DNA from: Archilochus colubris
Lineage: Eukaryota > Chordata > Aves > Apodiformes > Trochilidae
Reading direction: 5' to 3'
Length of the DNA stretch: 64,000 nucleotides
Assembly: GCA_023079485.1 (NCBI GenBank)
Contig: CM041083.1
Span: 178,454,480-178,518,479 of the forward strand
Part shown: positions 13,001 to 27,500 of the stretch, piece after piece
How the letters are laid out: each line of letters starts with the position of its first letter
How positions within the stretch are numbered: the stretch's first letter is position 1
Translations under genes and position numbers: made by a program
Notes under the pieces: model-generated
What the model was told of the DNA's origin: nothing
The model's input: only the letters and a program-made list of their open reading frames with translations
Databases searched by the model: none

Positions 13001-16000
13001 CACCGAGAATTCTGACCATTGAAAACTTAATTTCGGTTTCACTGCCAAATTTAACTTGTTCCTTGCTAACTGCATTTTTCTTTTCTTTTGCAAGTTTTTT
13101 GGGGTTGTTTTTCTTCCAGCAGGTAAAGAAAACTGTCTTAGCACAACAGAGCCCAGAAACAGATTGCAAATAAAATACTGTACTATATTAGATCAGAGAC
13201 AGGTAGTCAAACATCACTCATTCTGTCTGATGATAACCAGACCTGACAGACAGGAAAATGGGGTGACTACATTAATCTTTTTCCTTGTGCTATGTCATTT
13301 TTCAGGCTATCCACAGAAGGCATCTTTTCTCCACACAATTTTAAGTTCCTCAACAGCTGAGCCATCCAGGTCATTTTATAAAGTTAAATTCTGAACCAGA
13401 GAAACTGTTCTATCACTAGGAATTCACAAATTTTAGATTTATAATTTTGTACTTAAAATGATTCCAGGTTTCATCTAAAACTCCACTTAAGCACATGCAA
13501 AATAAAGTTAAATATCTAAATTTTTATTTCACCTTAGAGCAGTCATATCTTCCAAGTGTTTCAAGGAGCTTTACAACTCGTATTCTTGTATCTTCTTCAC
13601 AGAAGAAAATCCATGATGAGTTCTTACCATAGGTAACAGAGAAGCTAGCAAAACAAAAGAAATGAACTTTTTAATAAGTTGGCTTATGAACAGAATGATA
13701 TTCAACCTACATTCCCCAAATATAAGTACTCTTTAATCAATTATTAATTTATTATGAAACTGAAACTTTTACTACAAAGAATTACATTTTAAAGGCCCAC
13801 ACTGAACGGATAAAGGTATTGCCTCTGCTGCTGTATCATCACTCTGATGCAAAAACCTCAAAAGAAAACAAAAACATCCTTCTGAGCAGCTGTAAAAATA
13901 ATATTCATGAAATTAATTCCCAAAAAGCTGCAGAGCTGTTGACAACAATTTCAAATGCAAGTTTTAGGCAAAGGATAGCCTTCAGCACCCACCAGAGAGC
14001 TTTAGGACTTTCTGAAATAAGAACCATTGCTTCCTGACAGTTTGCAACATACTACCCTGTAAATGCAGTTTGTCTTCCTTGGAGCCATCTGGATACATTA
14101 AGATGAAAAGATGTTTGAGATTACCTGTCTGCTCTGACCATGCCAAGATGAAAACTGGCCATGTAAGCTTCTAAAAAGATGCTGAAACCTACACCTTTTC
14201 ACTGCAGAGGCATACCACCTCCTGAAAACACTGTGAGCAATAAAAGATAGAAACTCAAAACAAGTATTAATATCTATTTTTAAAGAACTATTTATTCATT
14301 TAATTCAGCTACGTAATAGGAAAGGTCAAAAGTTCTGAAATATCTTGCAAATTACACTGTGAGAAGTGGAGACCAAATAGGAAAATAGAGATTTGAAAAT
14401 GGTATTGCTTTTGACTAACTTCCCTAATGATTTTAAAACCAACGAGTTAAAAAAAGCAGTTGTTCAGTTATAGTACATACTGCTCTCTTTCTTTTACTTA
14501 AAATACCTTTCACTGATTTAATGCAGTTCAAAAGAAAGTTGATTGGGAAAACCAAAAAAGGTGGAGTGAGAAAGTGAAAAGGTAAAGTTGCAAGTCTCAC
14601 TCAGAAACTTTGATTCTGAAATAAGAGGCCTGAGTAATTAAAATTTGTGTTCTTGGTTACGAAAAATTCTGAAAATAGCTGGCATTCATTATACTTACTC
14701 TCTCAATAATGGTAATATTGTCCATGCACCTTCATGCCTGTCCATCTGATGAATAAGCAGAACTACAGGCAATTCCTTTAAGAAAAATAAAAATATTCAC
14801 ATTCAACTATTCGCACTTCTTTTCCTAGACACCAATTAATCTCAGAGAAATTACTCCGGAATAAGTAGTTAGTTCTCCGTTGTATTTTAGTGGCAAGCAG
14901 CCCTCTAGCCCTGGACAACTTCAGATGGTATGAAACAAGGTGATCTGCCTTTTCAGGAAAATGCTTCTTCCAATTCAAGGTTTCTTAATTCTCTTAGATA
15001 TAAAGCTAATACACTTCAAGTTAAATGTTTTCTATAGGTCCCATATAATCAGTTAACCAATATATCATACTCATTTCTTGATGATATAATCAAATCCCAT
15101 ACTGTAAATAAAGACAGTGTAGGGTATTCTACAAAGGTTTCAATTTCACAATCATATGAAATAGACAGGAAAAAAAGCACGATAAGAGTTATCAATAAGT
15201 ACCGGGTAATATGATACTTAAAACTTTTGGTCAAGGATTTCTGTAGTTTCAGGAGACCACTGGCAAAGGCTTTCTCCCTTTGTTTTGCTGCAGTTACCAC
15301 GTTCCCTAATTACTCCAGTTTTGTGAGTCCACAACAGAGGCCCTGCAGGAGAAAGTAAGAGTGCTGGATACTCCTGGTACTGCATCAGTGCGTGTCTGCC
15401 CTCACCACAGAGAAATGCAGGACTTCAGAAAACACTAATTCACAGGGAAAAGGAATGCATGTCCCACTGGGAAATAAAGGGAAAAAAAAAAAAAGATGTA
15501 GTCTAGAATTCCCTGAAACTAGTCTGTCACAGATGGCCAAAACATGAGCAGGAACAATTTGCAGACAGATCATTTAAGATAGGAATACGGTGATGGCTTA
15601 ACATATAGACATTAAAATTCAAGCAAACTAATTATACTTATTCCCCTCTCTCCAATATTTTAACCAAGAAATCTTGAAATCTATTGAAATAGTGCAGTGC
15701 TGCCATCAGTACAGGCTAGGCAATTAAAAATAACTGATTTTTAAAGCACATATGCCATGCTCAACAACAACTTCCACTTTGGCAACAGATATTGAGGCCA
15801 TCACCCCAATGACATAAGGAAATAAATCTGAGATAGGTACTGAGAGGCATTTAAACCTTACAGATGCAGCAGCTAGGATAAGGAGTTGGAGCCCATGTGC
15901 ACTGGAAACAGAAAAGAGACCCTTCTGTCAACATGATCCTGTAAGACAAAGAGAGACTGAACTTCTGAGGCACAGGCCAGCTGGGTTTCTGGTCTTTTCT

Positions 16001-19000
16001 GCTGCACTTTAGGAAACAGGATTTTGCAAAATTGTTTTAAATAAACAAGGACTCAACTATAGGATGCTCCAAACATTTGTCACCTATTTCCACATTAGCC
16101 AAACTGGGAATTGGGAGATAGACAAACAAACAATTATGAAAAATTAATGAAGATAATAGCTAACCCAGTTATTTACTCAAGCAAAATAATATGGAGGTTT
16201 TCTATATAAATATATATATATTTTTGTATATACATATATACGACTTTTTCTTCTTTTAAACTGATTTTAATAATCATTAAAGTAATAATCATTTAACTCA
16301 AAAATGAGCAATATTGTAAGGATTGTAAGGATAGTTTAAACCTGTAAAATTTCATTTCTGAGATTATAAAAAATACAGGCTTTCACTCCAAACAAAGTAA
16401 CCCTAATTGTAAAAATACTGCAAATTATAGTTACCATGCTTCTATGAAACACGGGTCATACTTCACATCACCTGTTATGTATATATGCTCATTTTCTAAT
16501 ATTCCTTGGAAGCAGTCTTAAAATCCTATTTCTATGTTCTTGATTTGGGGCTTTTTTGTGCTTAGTTTTGTTTTTTAAATCCATAATGAATATTACTCAT
16601 TTGCTATATTTCTTCAGTTAATATACACAGGATATCATTTAATCTGGGCTTTACATCTGGGAACGTGTTCAGAGGAGAGCTATGAAAATGCTCAGAGGGC
16701 TGGAGCACCTCCCCTATGAACACAGGGTGAGGAAGTTGGGGTTGTTCAGCCTGGAGGAGACCCCAAGGTGACCTTATAGCAACCTTCCAATATCTGAAGA
16801 GAGCTACAAGAAAGCTGGGGTAGGGCTTTTTACATGGGTGTGTAGTGAGAGGACAAGGGAAAATTATTTGAGACTTGAAGAGGAGAGATTTAGGTTAGAC
16901 AGTAGGAAGAAAGTCTTTCCTGTGAGAGTGGAACTAAATAATCTATGAGGTCCCTTCCAACACAAATCATTTGATGATTCAAAACAATGCCATGGCCCCA
17001 CTCAGGCAAATAGCATTAACTGCATCTAACCACTATTTCAGAGAGAATCTATCATTTTCCTTTTTAAAAAAAAAAAAATTTACCTGTCTTCCAGTCTTAA
17101 ATGTAATTGCCAAAAAAGTAATCCTGGTTTTCAATTTTTAAAGAAGACAGAAACAGAACAGTCCCAAATACTGTCATTTCATACTGTGATAGCTTTCTTA
17201 TTCTTACCTGGTCTTTCTTAAACACAGAAATCTCAGAAATATAAGAAAATTGGTAAAAAAAAGTTTAAGGAATATTGTAAAAAGTTTAAGGAATTATCTT
17301 CATTACTATTCTAGACATTGTTTAATGTACTTAAGAGTTTTGCTTAGTAATTCAATATACAGATACAGAATATGCTTTTAAGCATGAACTGAATAATGAC
17401 ATCTCCTAGTGACCAGAATTACAGATTAGTTTCACAGGAAAAAAAATGTTTCAGAATACACAGTGAAAGAAAATAAATGCTCAAATTACTTGTAATGGTT
17501 ACTGAAAAACAAATATGATTGTGAGCGACTTAATCCATTTTGAAGCACCTTAGATATCCCATTTTCATTAAATAACACAAATCTAGCAGCTGCTTTCCAC
17601 TTCTCATTTTGAAACAGCAGAAAATAAAAACTGATGAATCTTTGTGGACTAAATAGCTATTGTTGGGCCCTGTGACAACAGACAAGTGGACCTGATTATT
17701 AAGTTGATCAAGTCCTTTGTTTCTGTAGAGCAGCTGTCCTTTAAAACACAAGGATGTAATTTCCTTGGTCTGAAAGTCATGATTTCACATGTATTCTTTT
17801 AATGAAAAACATGTACTTCAAATATTGATGTGCAGATTTTGAGATCTTCTGTCCCTTCTCCATGATTAGTATTAATGGGTCATGCCTCACAGTGGGCTAC
17901 AGTGGAATTGTGAGTTGACAAAAAAAAAGCAAGACATGCCAAGTACATTCTGGCTATACTTATTTTTTTTCCTGTAAATTGATGGATTCCCCTTTTCCCA
18001 GGTTTGAGGTATGAGAATTTTGATCCAATGTATTTTCATTACGGGTTGTCTGAGATACCACGAATGCGACTTAACAGGTACCTCTTGATATTGGGAAAGC
18101 AGCACCATTTCAGTATTTGCATAAAGAAATATCCTTAATTAGACAATGAAGCTTTTTAAATGCTAGTTCAATTTGCTCAAGGCAGAAGTACCCACAGGTG
18201 CAACTCCTTGATTAAAAAAAAAAAAAGATTTACCTCTCTCCCATAGAATATGCCTATATTCTTGCATCACTTAAAGTATTTATGATTCCACTTATTGATT
18301 GTTTCATCACTGGTATTCTGCAACATCAATTACTGAACTCAATCAAAATCCTAGTTTTTAACAGATGAAGGCACAGTCCTCTCTGCACATTGTATCTCAA
18401 CACTTGCCCCAGTCCCAAAGAGGACTCTGAAAGAGCAGAGTTCTGCAGAACAAAGGCTGTTCACATGACTGATTTCATTAAGGGATTAAAAATTGCATTT
18501 AGAATGGATTTAGCTACAACAGTTTTGCTAAGTTTAGCCCAATGAAGCCTAAAACCTTCAAGGATTTAGGCACAAGTTACATACAACAATTTAAACAAGG
18601 TCTTACTTCTTTATAACAAAAACCTGGAATTGAAAAATGGGTCAAACAAGCTCACAGTAAGATATTTCATATCATGATATATGCCTCTTACTTTGGTGGT
18701 GTTTTTTTGTTATTGTTGTTTGTTTAATTAAAGGCAACAAAATTGGGCATTATTTACATACACTTAATTTTCAATTTATGACTCTTAAAAACCTGTTCTC
18801 TCTAGGTTGAAGTAAAATCTCATGTTACAGTGTCAAGTCAAAACCAGACTTGTACAATGTGCATCTCCCAGGCCAGCCTGGTCCCCCAGCAAGTCCCCCA
18901 AAAGGTTGAGAGTGGTCAGGCTGCTGCAGAGTGGCAGAGGAACGAGGAGTAGTTACAGAAGGGACTGCACCAGGGAGGGAGCTTAGACCAGAGTGGGCAA

Positions 19001-22000
19001 GAGAGGTGTGGGAGACAACTGCTGTACAAAGCAGGGAATCCGTGTCAGGATTTTAAATGTCCACGTATGTTGCTGCTCTACTGCCACAATGTCACAGCTG
19101 TCCAGTAAAATTCTAATAAAATCTACATTATAGCATCTTCACTTGCTCAACTAAAAGTTAAAAAAGTACTCACCTAAAGTGATAAAGTACTCACCTAAAA
19201 AGTATTTTAAGCATTGCTTAAATGATTATGCTTTCCACTTCATAAAGAAAGCATCTGACTTTTTCTTAGAGGCACACTACAAGTCTATCTTGCTATCACT
19301 TTCACATCAAATGCCATCCAAACAAAAACAGGTATTAGACATAAAGGTATAGCTCAAATTAAAATAATGTGGTGATACATCACAGCCTACAGTCAATGAA
19401 CATCCATTGAAATAGCTCTTTTATAAGCACACAGAAGACAATTAATAAAACGTATTTTTTTAAAAAAAAGGAACAATAGAAAATTGTATTTTTAGTAAAA
19501 TGCAATAAAAACATACATAACAAGGTGTAAACCACATTATATAAATATACCTTTCCAAGATCTGCAGCCTGCTGTAAAATATCTCTCTTCAGATCTTCTG
19601 ATCTCATGGAATGAAAAGAATTACTTTGACTCTGGATGATAAATACAATGTCTTTTAACTCTGTGAACCAGAAAATAAGATTTTAAAAAGGGTTTTTTTT
19701 GTTGTTGTTGTTCCTACATGCACATGGGTTCAGTAGCTTTGGAAATCTATTACATAGCAAGCTATTTCTTTAGTAATACAAACATTTCACAGTATAACAA
19801 AAGGCATAATTTTACAGACAAAAAATCCAAACTAGTCCTTTTAAGGTTTAACACATAAGAAGTATGACATGTCTAGGAGACCTGCAGCCACAAAGGAACT
19901 TATACCCACAGTTACCAGCAGTCATGGTCAGGAAGTTTCTTTTTCTCTAACACACCAGCACCCCTTATTCCCAGAGTTAAGAGGTGTTAGCCATAAGCCA
20001 GCATCTCCCCTCACCAGGCAATGGATGAACACAGAATAGAAAAGGTGCTTCCTCAATAAAGAGCTTCAAACCCTACCCAGAAACAAACATCAGACGGAGG
20101 GAGACCCACATGATAACAACAAGCTAATGCTTTTATCCGATAGGGCAGCATCAGCATCTTAAACATGTGCTCAGAGTGTTTAAAGGCACCACAGTTAGGA
20201 ACTTCCAGTTAGGAACTTCCAGTTAGGAGAGGAGATTGTGAGAAATTTAACAGAAAAAATGAAGTAACTTTGTAAGCATCTATGAGCAGGAAAAACCCAA
20301 CTATTAAAAATTACAAGGTGATAAACGTTGATTCCATGGAAAAGCTGAAGATGGCAAAATTTTCTTGATGACTGTAGATAGAATAATCTCTCAGCACTTT
20401 GAAAGCTGAGCAAAACAAGCAGATGTGATCACGTTCAGAAGCAGAACACAGCAGAGGATGAAAGGGAGAGCACAGATGCCCTTTCTAAAATTCTTTAGAA
20501 GTTTGACCTACCTTGTACAACCCACTCAACACCATAACTAAGTAGCAACATCTAAGAAAAGGAGACACTATACTGCAGTTTCTGTTTGCTTTGCATGAAA
20601 AAGCTGAACTTTATAGATACTATGCAGAAAGTGCACAGACAAGGAAATTCAGGGTGTAACAACTTCAAAGTTACAAGTGACTGAGCAATTACTGCCTAAG
20701 GAACAAACCCCGTTGTAATGATGTTCATTGTTCCAGGAGGTAAGCAGGCAGCTTGTAGGGAGGGTGGGCGAGGATGGAGAACAGCATTTAAATTCTGTTA
20801 CCTCAAGGTGAAAGTCAGACCAGGCAAGAGATAACAGATTGTAGTTACTTCAGGGAGACAGCACTGAGAAGGCTCCTGGCTTAACATTTACTCACTCCAA
20901 CACAAGAAAGTACCAAAAGGAAAAGATGAAAAATTAAGCCCCACGAGATCTGTATGGAATGACAAAGAATGTGGAAAAAGAATGAGGTGGTCACCATAAA
21001 AAACGTACAGGTAGCAAAAAAAAGATGTAGTAGACAAATTTTAGAAAAGCAAACTTAAAGACTGTTGTTACTAACAGCACTACTAAAGCTGGCAGATAAA
21101 TTCAAGACATAAAACCTCTAGGAAAGTTTTCTGAAAACACAGAATCATGGAATCATAGAATTGGCTGGGTTGGAAGGGACCTCAGAGATCATCAAGTCTA
21201 GCCCTTGATCCACTACCGCTGCAGTTACCAGACCATGGCACTGAGTGCCACATCCAGTCTCTTTTTAAATATCTCCAGGGATGGAGAATCCACTACTTCC
21301 CTGGGCAGCCCATTCCAATGCTGGATCACTCTCTCCGTAAAGAAATTATTTCTAATATCTAACCTAAACTTCCCCTGGCACAACTTAAGACCATGCCCTC
21401 TTGTCTTGTTGAAAGTCATCTGGGAAAAGAGAACAACCCCCCCCTGGCTACACCCTCCTTTCAGGGAGTTGTAGAGAGCAATGATGTCTCCCCTGAGCCT
21501 CCTCTTCTCCAGGCTGAACAGCCCCAGCTCCCTCAGCCTCTCCTCATAGGGTCTGTGCTCGAGTCCCTTTACCAGCCTGGTTGCCCTCCTTTGGACCCGC
21601 TCCAGGACCTCGATATCCTTCCTAAACTGAGGGGCCCAGAACTGGACATCACTGGCATTCCATTAAAACCAAACTTTTGATGGCATATAGGAGATGGCAA
21701 ACAAAAGACAGTGCAGGATTTAAGTACAGTAGAGAAAATACTGAGTCATGGCTGACTGAAAGCTGCCTGATTTTACTATAACCAACATCTATGTGAAAAC
21801 AAACATCCCTAGGTCAGAGCACCTTAGAGGAAGCATGTGAAGCTCCTTGTCAGACAGCAGAGTATTTCAGTGCTTTTGATCTGCAGCTTCACTGCAGTAT
21901 AAATTCAAGTTTTACACATTTATTTACAAAATTCATTTTTACAATTTATATGCAAGTCAACCTGAAAGATTCTAGTTTCACATCAAGATCTTGACTTCTA

Positions 22001-24541
22001 GGTTAAAAATGCTAATTTGCCAAATAGAGTCAAATGAGTGAGCAAGAGTAGAACAAAGATGGAGAATTAATGTTTGAAGAAGGAAAGAAGTAGCCTTAAG
22101 GAAAAGTAAAACTGGGCATATGAAGAAGCAGCAGCAACAAAAAGCATCAACAAAAGAGCAAAACCAGCAGCAACAAAAAGAGCATTAACATCAAGTATGT
22201 GCTAATATGAAAAGTTGCTATGTCCAAGACCTGACCATTAATTACCTTGCTTTGTTCCCCTGAACAGTTACTTGTTAATTTAGACCTATGACAGCTCAAA
22301 ACTACAATTAAATGTTTTTCTACTTTACCCCAATACTTATTTCCCTTGTTTTATTAAGCTTATTCATCAAGACAAACTCTGAAAATGTCGATTTATGTGA
22401 TTTTTCTAGTGATGAAGTTGTGGAGCCCTAACACAGATATCAGTTCTCATTTCACATTTTTCCCCATGCTCTGCCTCACCCTGCCTGCTTAAAAAAACTA
22501 CACACAATAAAAACATCATTTAGCAAGAAAGTTGCTAGATTTTCTGTGGAAAAATTGAACATTGGTGCAAAAATTAAAATTACATTTCAGTGATTCTAGT
22601 GAGAGTCAAAGGGCTAAATCTACATACAGAAAACTGAACACATGCCCGGAGACAAAAAGCAAAAATTGTGCTGATTTATATAATTACAACTTTAGTATCA
22701 GTGCATTTATGATCTGCAAGCCTCTGAATTACACTCATTTTCACTTATGGTACATTTAACAACAGCTGCAATATCCCACACTAGAATACTTCCAAGGAGA
22801 AATCTAACACCTACTTTGGTGTTACTGCTTTAATCCAACGGAAATAGTTTCCTCTGATATAGACACTTTAAAATAGTTCATAAGAAGAAATATTCACTGT
22901 ATTAAGATGTCAACAGAAAGTATGTGTAATTTTGAACACTTAAATTGCTTCTTTCTCCAGTTGAGAAACGGGCAACCAAGCAAGACAAAGAATTGAGTCT
23001 TTCTGAAGAATAATATCCAAAAGAGCTGCAGAAATATTGATATTTTATTTCTCTTGTTGCCTTCTTTCTCTTTTATTTTCCTAATACATGTCCACACCTG
23101 GAAAATATCTTCAGCAATCTCAAGTGCTCATTGATCAGAATACTGTAAATTCACAGGAAAAAAAAATAACTGGAAAAATAGATAACGCTGAAACAGAATG
23201 CTGCAACTTCTTTATCCTTTTGTTTTCTTACCTCAGCTATGGCTCATTGATAAACAGAATGGAAACTTCCATTAAGAAACTTCCAACAAACAATCAACAG
23301 TACTGTGTATTTTAGCAAGTATAAATGAAAAACATATATCCTTAAAAATTACCACTAAATAAGTCAAAAGATGGCAAAGGGGAAACACTGCTATTTGGAA
23401 TATAAGTCTAATAGAAGTATAGCACAATATAAGTTCAGGTTGGTTTTTTTGGTAAAGTTTATTCACCACAATGGGCACTTCTTGTGCCAACTCAAAGCTA
23501 CTGAAAAATTTAAAACAAACATTTCAGAGAAAAAAAAAACAAAACAACAAACCCCCACACACACACACAAAACATACAAAGAGGAACAAAACTCCTAGAA
23601 GACCATAAGATGATGATGCTGTGTACTAGCCTTCCTCTGCTATCCAGGTTAAAGAATTCATTTAGGATGCAAGAAACACAAATTCTCATCTGTGAGACAG
23701 TCTCTGGGTCTAAATGTATCTTAATTCCTGGATAAAATATGTTCTGAAGTGGGTTTTCCTCACTGTGTCCTAATGTTCTAGAAACAGAGAAGAGTTAAGG
23801 CTTCTGAGCTTTCTAATTACTTAACTAGACCATGTCTCTGACTCACTGAAAGTTTAAACACATAATTAAAAAGGTAGAACAGGCATCAACAGAGAAGACT
23901 GGATTCCCATGATGATTCATATACTTCCCTGGAATATGTGTGCCATCATTCAAACCACCTTTGCAAAAATTACAGTTATAGCTATCACTTTAAAATAACC
24001 AGGATGGAGTTTAACCTCTGGCCTCTAGTAGGTAAAAGAATGGCAGTGGTATCTTTGCATGATATTTTTTTCTATATTTGACCTCTATCAATGATCAAAA
24101 GCTCATTTTTCTTTGTTTTTCATTCCTAAGTAATGCTGGAAATAAAATGTTTTAAGGCTGAATGGAATATTTGTACAGTAAAAACAAAGTGAAAAAGTAC
24201 AAAAGATCTCATTACTAATTGAGACAAAAACTAAACTGCAGAAGCACTGGTGCTTTAACTCACAAACCACTGACTCTACCATATAGGTCAGAAAACTCAG
24301 CTTCCAATTCAAGTTCTAAAAAATTGAGCCACTTGCATATTGCAGGCCTTCCTCTTCTTTTATGCCAACACTAAAATCAACCTGATTCCAAATCAGGATC
24401 TTTTAGTCCTTATGTTTGGAGCAGATTATTGCAGCCTTCTTAAAAGCTCCCACAGTTGAAAGTAAAGGCAAGTATTTTTTCATGCTGGGAACAATAATTT
24501 GTAAATGTGGTATTAAAATGTGGATTAAAGGCAGTTTATGC

Positions 24542-24580
<39 letters not shown>

Positions 24581-27500
24581 TAGAGACACAAGCTTATCTG
24601 TGTGTGTGTGCTTATTTATCATGTATGCCATAAGCATTGTAATGACTGATTTATCCCTTTATGGCCTGTAGCATGAAAATTAAAGCCATCCTAGCTTTAA
24701 ACAATATCTCTCGACAGTTTGAGGACTTCAAATATTTCTTTTTCTTGAATTTCACTAAGCTACTTGCCTTAGTAACCTCAAAAAAAAAAAAAAAGCCTTT
24801 AAAATCAATTCCAAACACACTAGTGTTTAGTGCACTTGTTTACTTCTTGAAATAAGAGTAACAGTATCCAGTTGTTCTTCAGACTGTACATTCTTTCATA
24901 GTTTTGGAATATATAAAGTATTCTGCTTACCACTTCAGAACTCTTAACACATACTGAACAAAAAGAAAGTTCATCACCTACACATGTGCTCTAATATTAA
25001 AGAAAAAAATTAGTTAAACCTTGCATATTGTTCTTGCCTTTCCACCCAAACTTCCCTCAATAATTCCTAGAGAGCTGAGATAAAATGCAAAAGTAAGCCA
25101 GGCACAATATTAAAAGGATGTAACTGCAGAAAATACTTCTGATCCTTTCAGAACACGCACGGACTTGCATATCAGACGTAACATCAACTATATTTGCAAG
25201 AATCAAACCAAAGAAGTGTCAAGAGTATTCTATTCTTTTCTCATTATATACACACTTTAAAAAAAACCAAACCAAACCAAAACTAAAACAAAAAAAACCA
25301 CACCAACCTCCCCAAAAACCCTAAATATCCTCTCACCCTAGAGCCAAAAGCTAGAAAATGCTCTTGTAGTGAGAGAATGACTCAGCCTATGCTGGATCTC
25401 AGTCACCCTCTGGACCCTTTGGAACACATGTTCCCAAACTTGATGCTTCCCTGAGTTTCCAAAGAAGGTGAAATCATTGTACATCAGCCTGAAATAGCTC
25501 CTCACTTCAAGAAGATGTTTTATTTTCTTATTCAAATATTTTAAAAGTTGAGATTCCTGTTGGTTGGCAATAGAGCCTACCATCTGGGGACAAATACACT
25601 CACTAATGGGGTATCTAGACATCCATGTGAAGGGCAAGAATGACCCACCATTGATAAGTCCCATGACTGATCTTCTAGCTGGACTAAAACACAATCAGGG
25701 ATGAAAATCTTTACACACCAGCCCATCCAGAAATCTACATCACATTCTCAGTACATAAAGCAACCATGAGAAGATGAAGTTCAGCATTCTACTCATCTTC
25801 CCAGTGCCTAGGATAGCACGATGTTGGTGCCTGTCTACAAAGGCATGACTAAAGAGACTTAAAACAGATCTCTTAAAACTGAAAGGAAAACTGCAGATGG
25901 TAGCTTTGCTTTCCTGGTACAAAGGTACAGGTTATTTACAAAGGAGAAAGAACTTCCCTGTACAACAGTTTGAAAAAGAAGAATGAAAAAAATCAAAGAA
26001 CCATCAAGAACTGCATTCTCCATTTCAAGTCCTTCCTTGATTTTTGCACACAAACGTGATAAAGGAGATATTTTTTAAAATTATTTTTTCTGAAGAAGAG
26101 GCAGAGTCTCATTTTAAGAAAAGACAGAGAACAAGAGAAATTATTATTACAGCAGACCAGTGGTCTATCTGGTCCTGTTTATTGCCTTTAGCAGCAGCAA
26201 TAGCAAATGCTATTAGGGTTCACTTTCTCTCATATTCTAACAGCATCCACAGCTATTTTACTAGGAAATGCCAGAAGATACAGTGCTGCCTATTTATCTT
26301 ACCTTACATTTACAGATTTATTAATTCTTGAAACTGTTTGTATGGCCTACTTCCACCACCTCCTGTGGCAGCAAGTTTTTACATTTTGCTACTTGTTGCA
26401 TGTTTGTCTGATTAAAAGTGATCTCCTACTGAACCAAACAATGGATCACAGATGGTAGTTCTATCAGTAATGCACCACTGCAATATTCCTAAATATATCT
26501 TTCCCAGGGAATGAGATTATCTTAAAATTTATGAAAACTGAGCACTGTCAAAAGCAAAACAAAAAATCTGTCACTGCCTCCCTGTGTGTTTTATGAAGTG
26601 AGATGAAGCACATCTGCTGGGAGTGACAAAAGCTAGGTTACAAGTCCTGTCTCAGAGGTCTGCAAACTTTTTGCTGAAAGGACATCAAAACTTGTTTTCA
26701 GAAAAGGCAGAAGCTTGAAGCATTTTTATTATCATAATTTCTCACATGTCGATAATTTATTTTACCACTCAGTATCTTATTAATGTTTGACATGTTTCTT
26801 AAATGCTTGTTTCTAGAATTACAAAGTTATTGCAAGCTGTTACAAGTAATTTCTAATAACCCTAGTTATTAAAAATACCCAGAGAGCTTGGCAGAACTGT
26901 AAAATTCAGTTTCATGTTAAATTTTTACAGGAACTGCTATTAGGTAGCATAAAATGTGATTATAAAACAGCCTTCTACAAAAAGCAATCCATCAGTTTCA
27001 TAGTGCAAGTGCACATTTTCAGGAAAACACTTCACCACAAGAATTGCAAATGCAAAGATAAGAAGCCTCTGTTTGATAAGACCAGGTAAGCAAAAAAAAA
27101 CCTCAAAACAAAGTATTTGGAAACAGGCAATTAACTAGCAATACTGCTGAGCACTTAGGACACTTTACACAAAAATTTTTGAAAGCACAACTCTATTTTA
27201 TTTATGCTAAAAAGGCAGCAACAAGTGAAAACAAATACAAAGCACACAGTACTTACCTCTGCTTATTTTACTAATTTTTACACTTTTTTCAGACTTCTAG
27301 AAGAAAGGAGAAAAAGCAAAATAAAGATACAGGCAACAACTCAGATATTTCTATGTCACTGGGAATCAAAGCATTCATCAGACTGTAAATGCATATGTAG
27401 GTGTTTTAACTCAAGAACTAAGAAAAAAAAAAAGTAAAAAGTTTTTCAAAATTGAAACAGGTACTCTGCATATGTGAGGGCCCACTTCTGGCTCATGGAT

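Larger units (their letters stand above)
8925..13532 (-). other. B3GLCT: B3GLCT intron 6
   Basis: 4.6 kb with two CR1 remnants (about 9.2 and 12.0 kb) and a less AT-rich, stop-poor stretch at about 9840-10560 that I do not recognise and suspect is an old transposon. The remainder is plain. Confidence 0.8.
19661..27256 (-). other. B3GLCT: B3GLCT intron 3
   Basis: 7.6 kb, the largest intron seen. Contains the 14-bp repeat, a CR1 (21.1-21.6 kb), the TAGA microsatellite, an A/C tract at about 25260-25310, an unexplained 118-codon minus-strand frame (25338-25694) and the L3-like relic (26.15-26.42 kb). Confidence 0.8.

Noticed and set aside
13056..13394. 112-codon plus-strand frame antisense to B3GLCT intron 6.
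   Set aside because: Low-complexity F/K-rich start, no family, no splice or poly(A) support.
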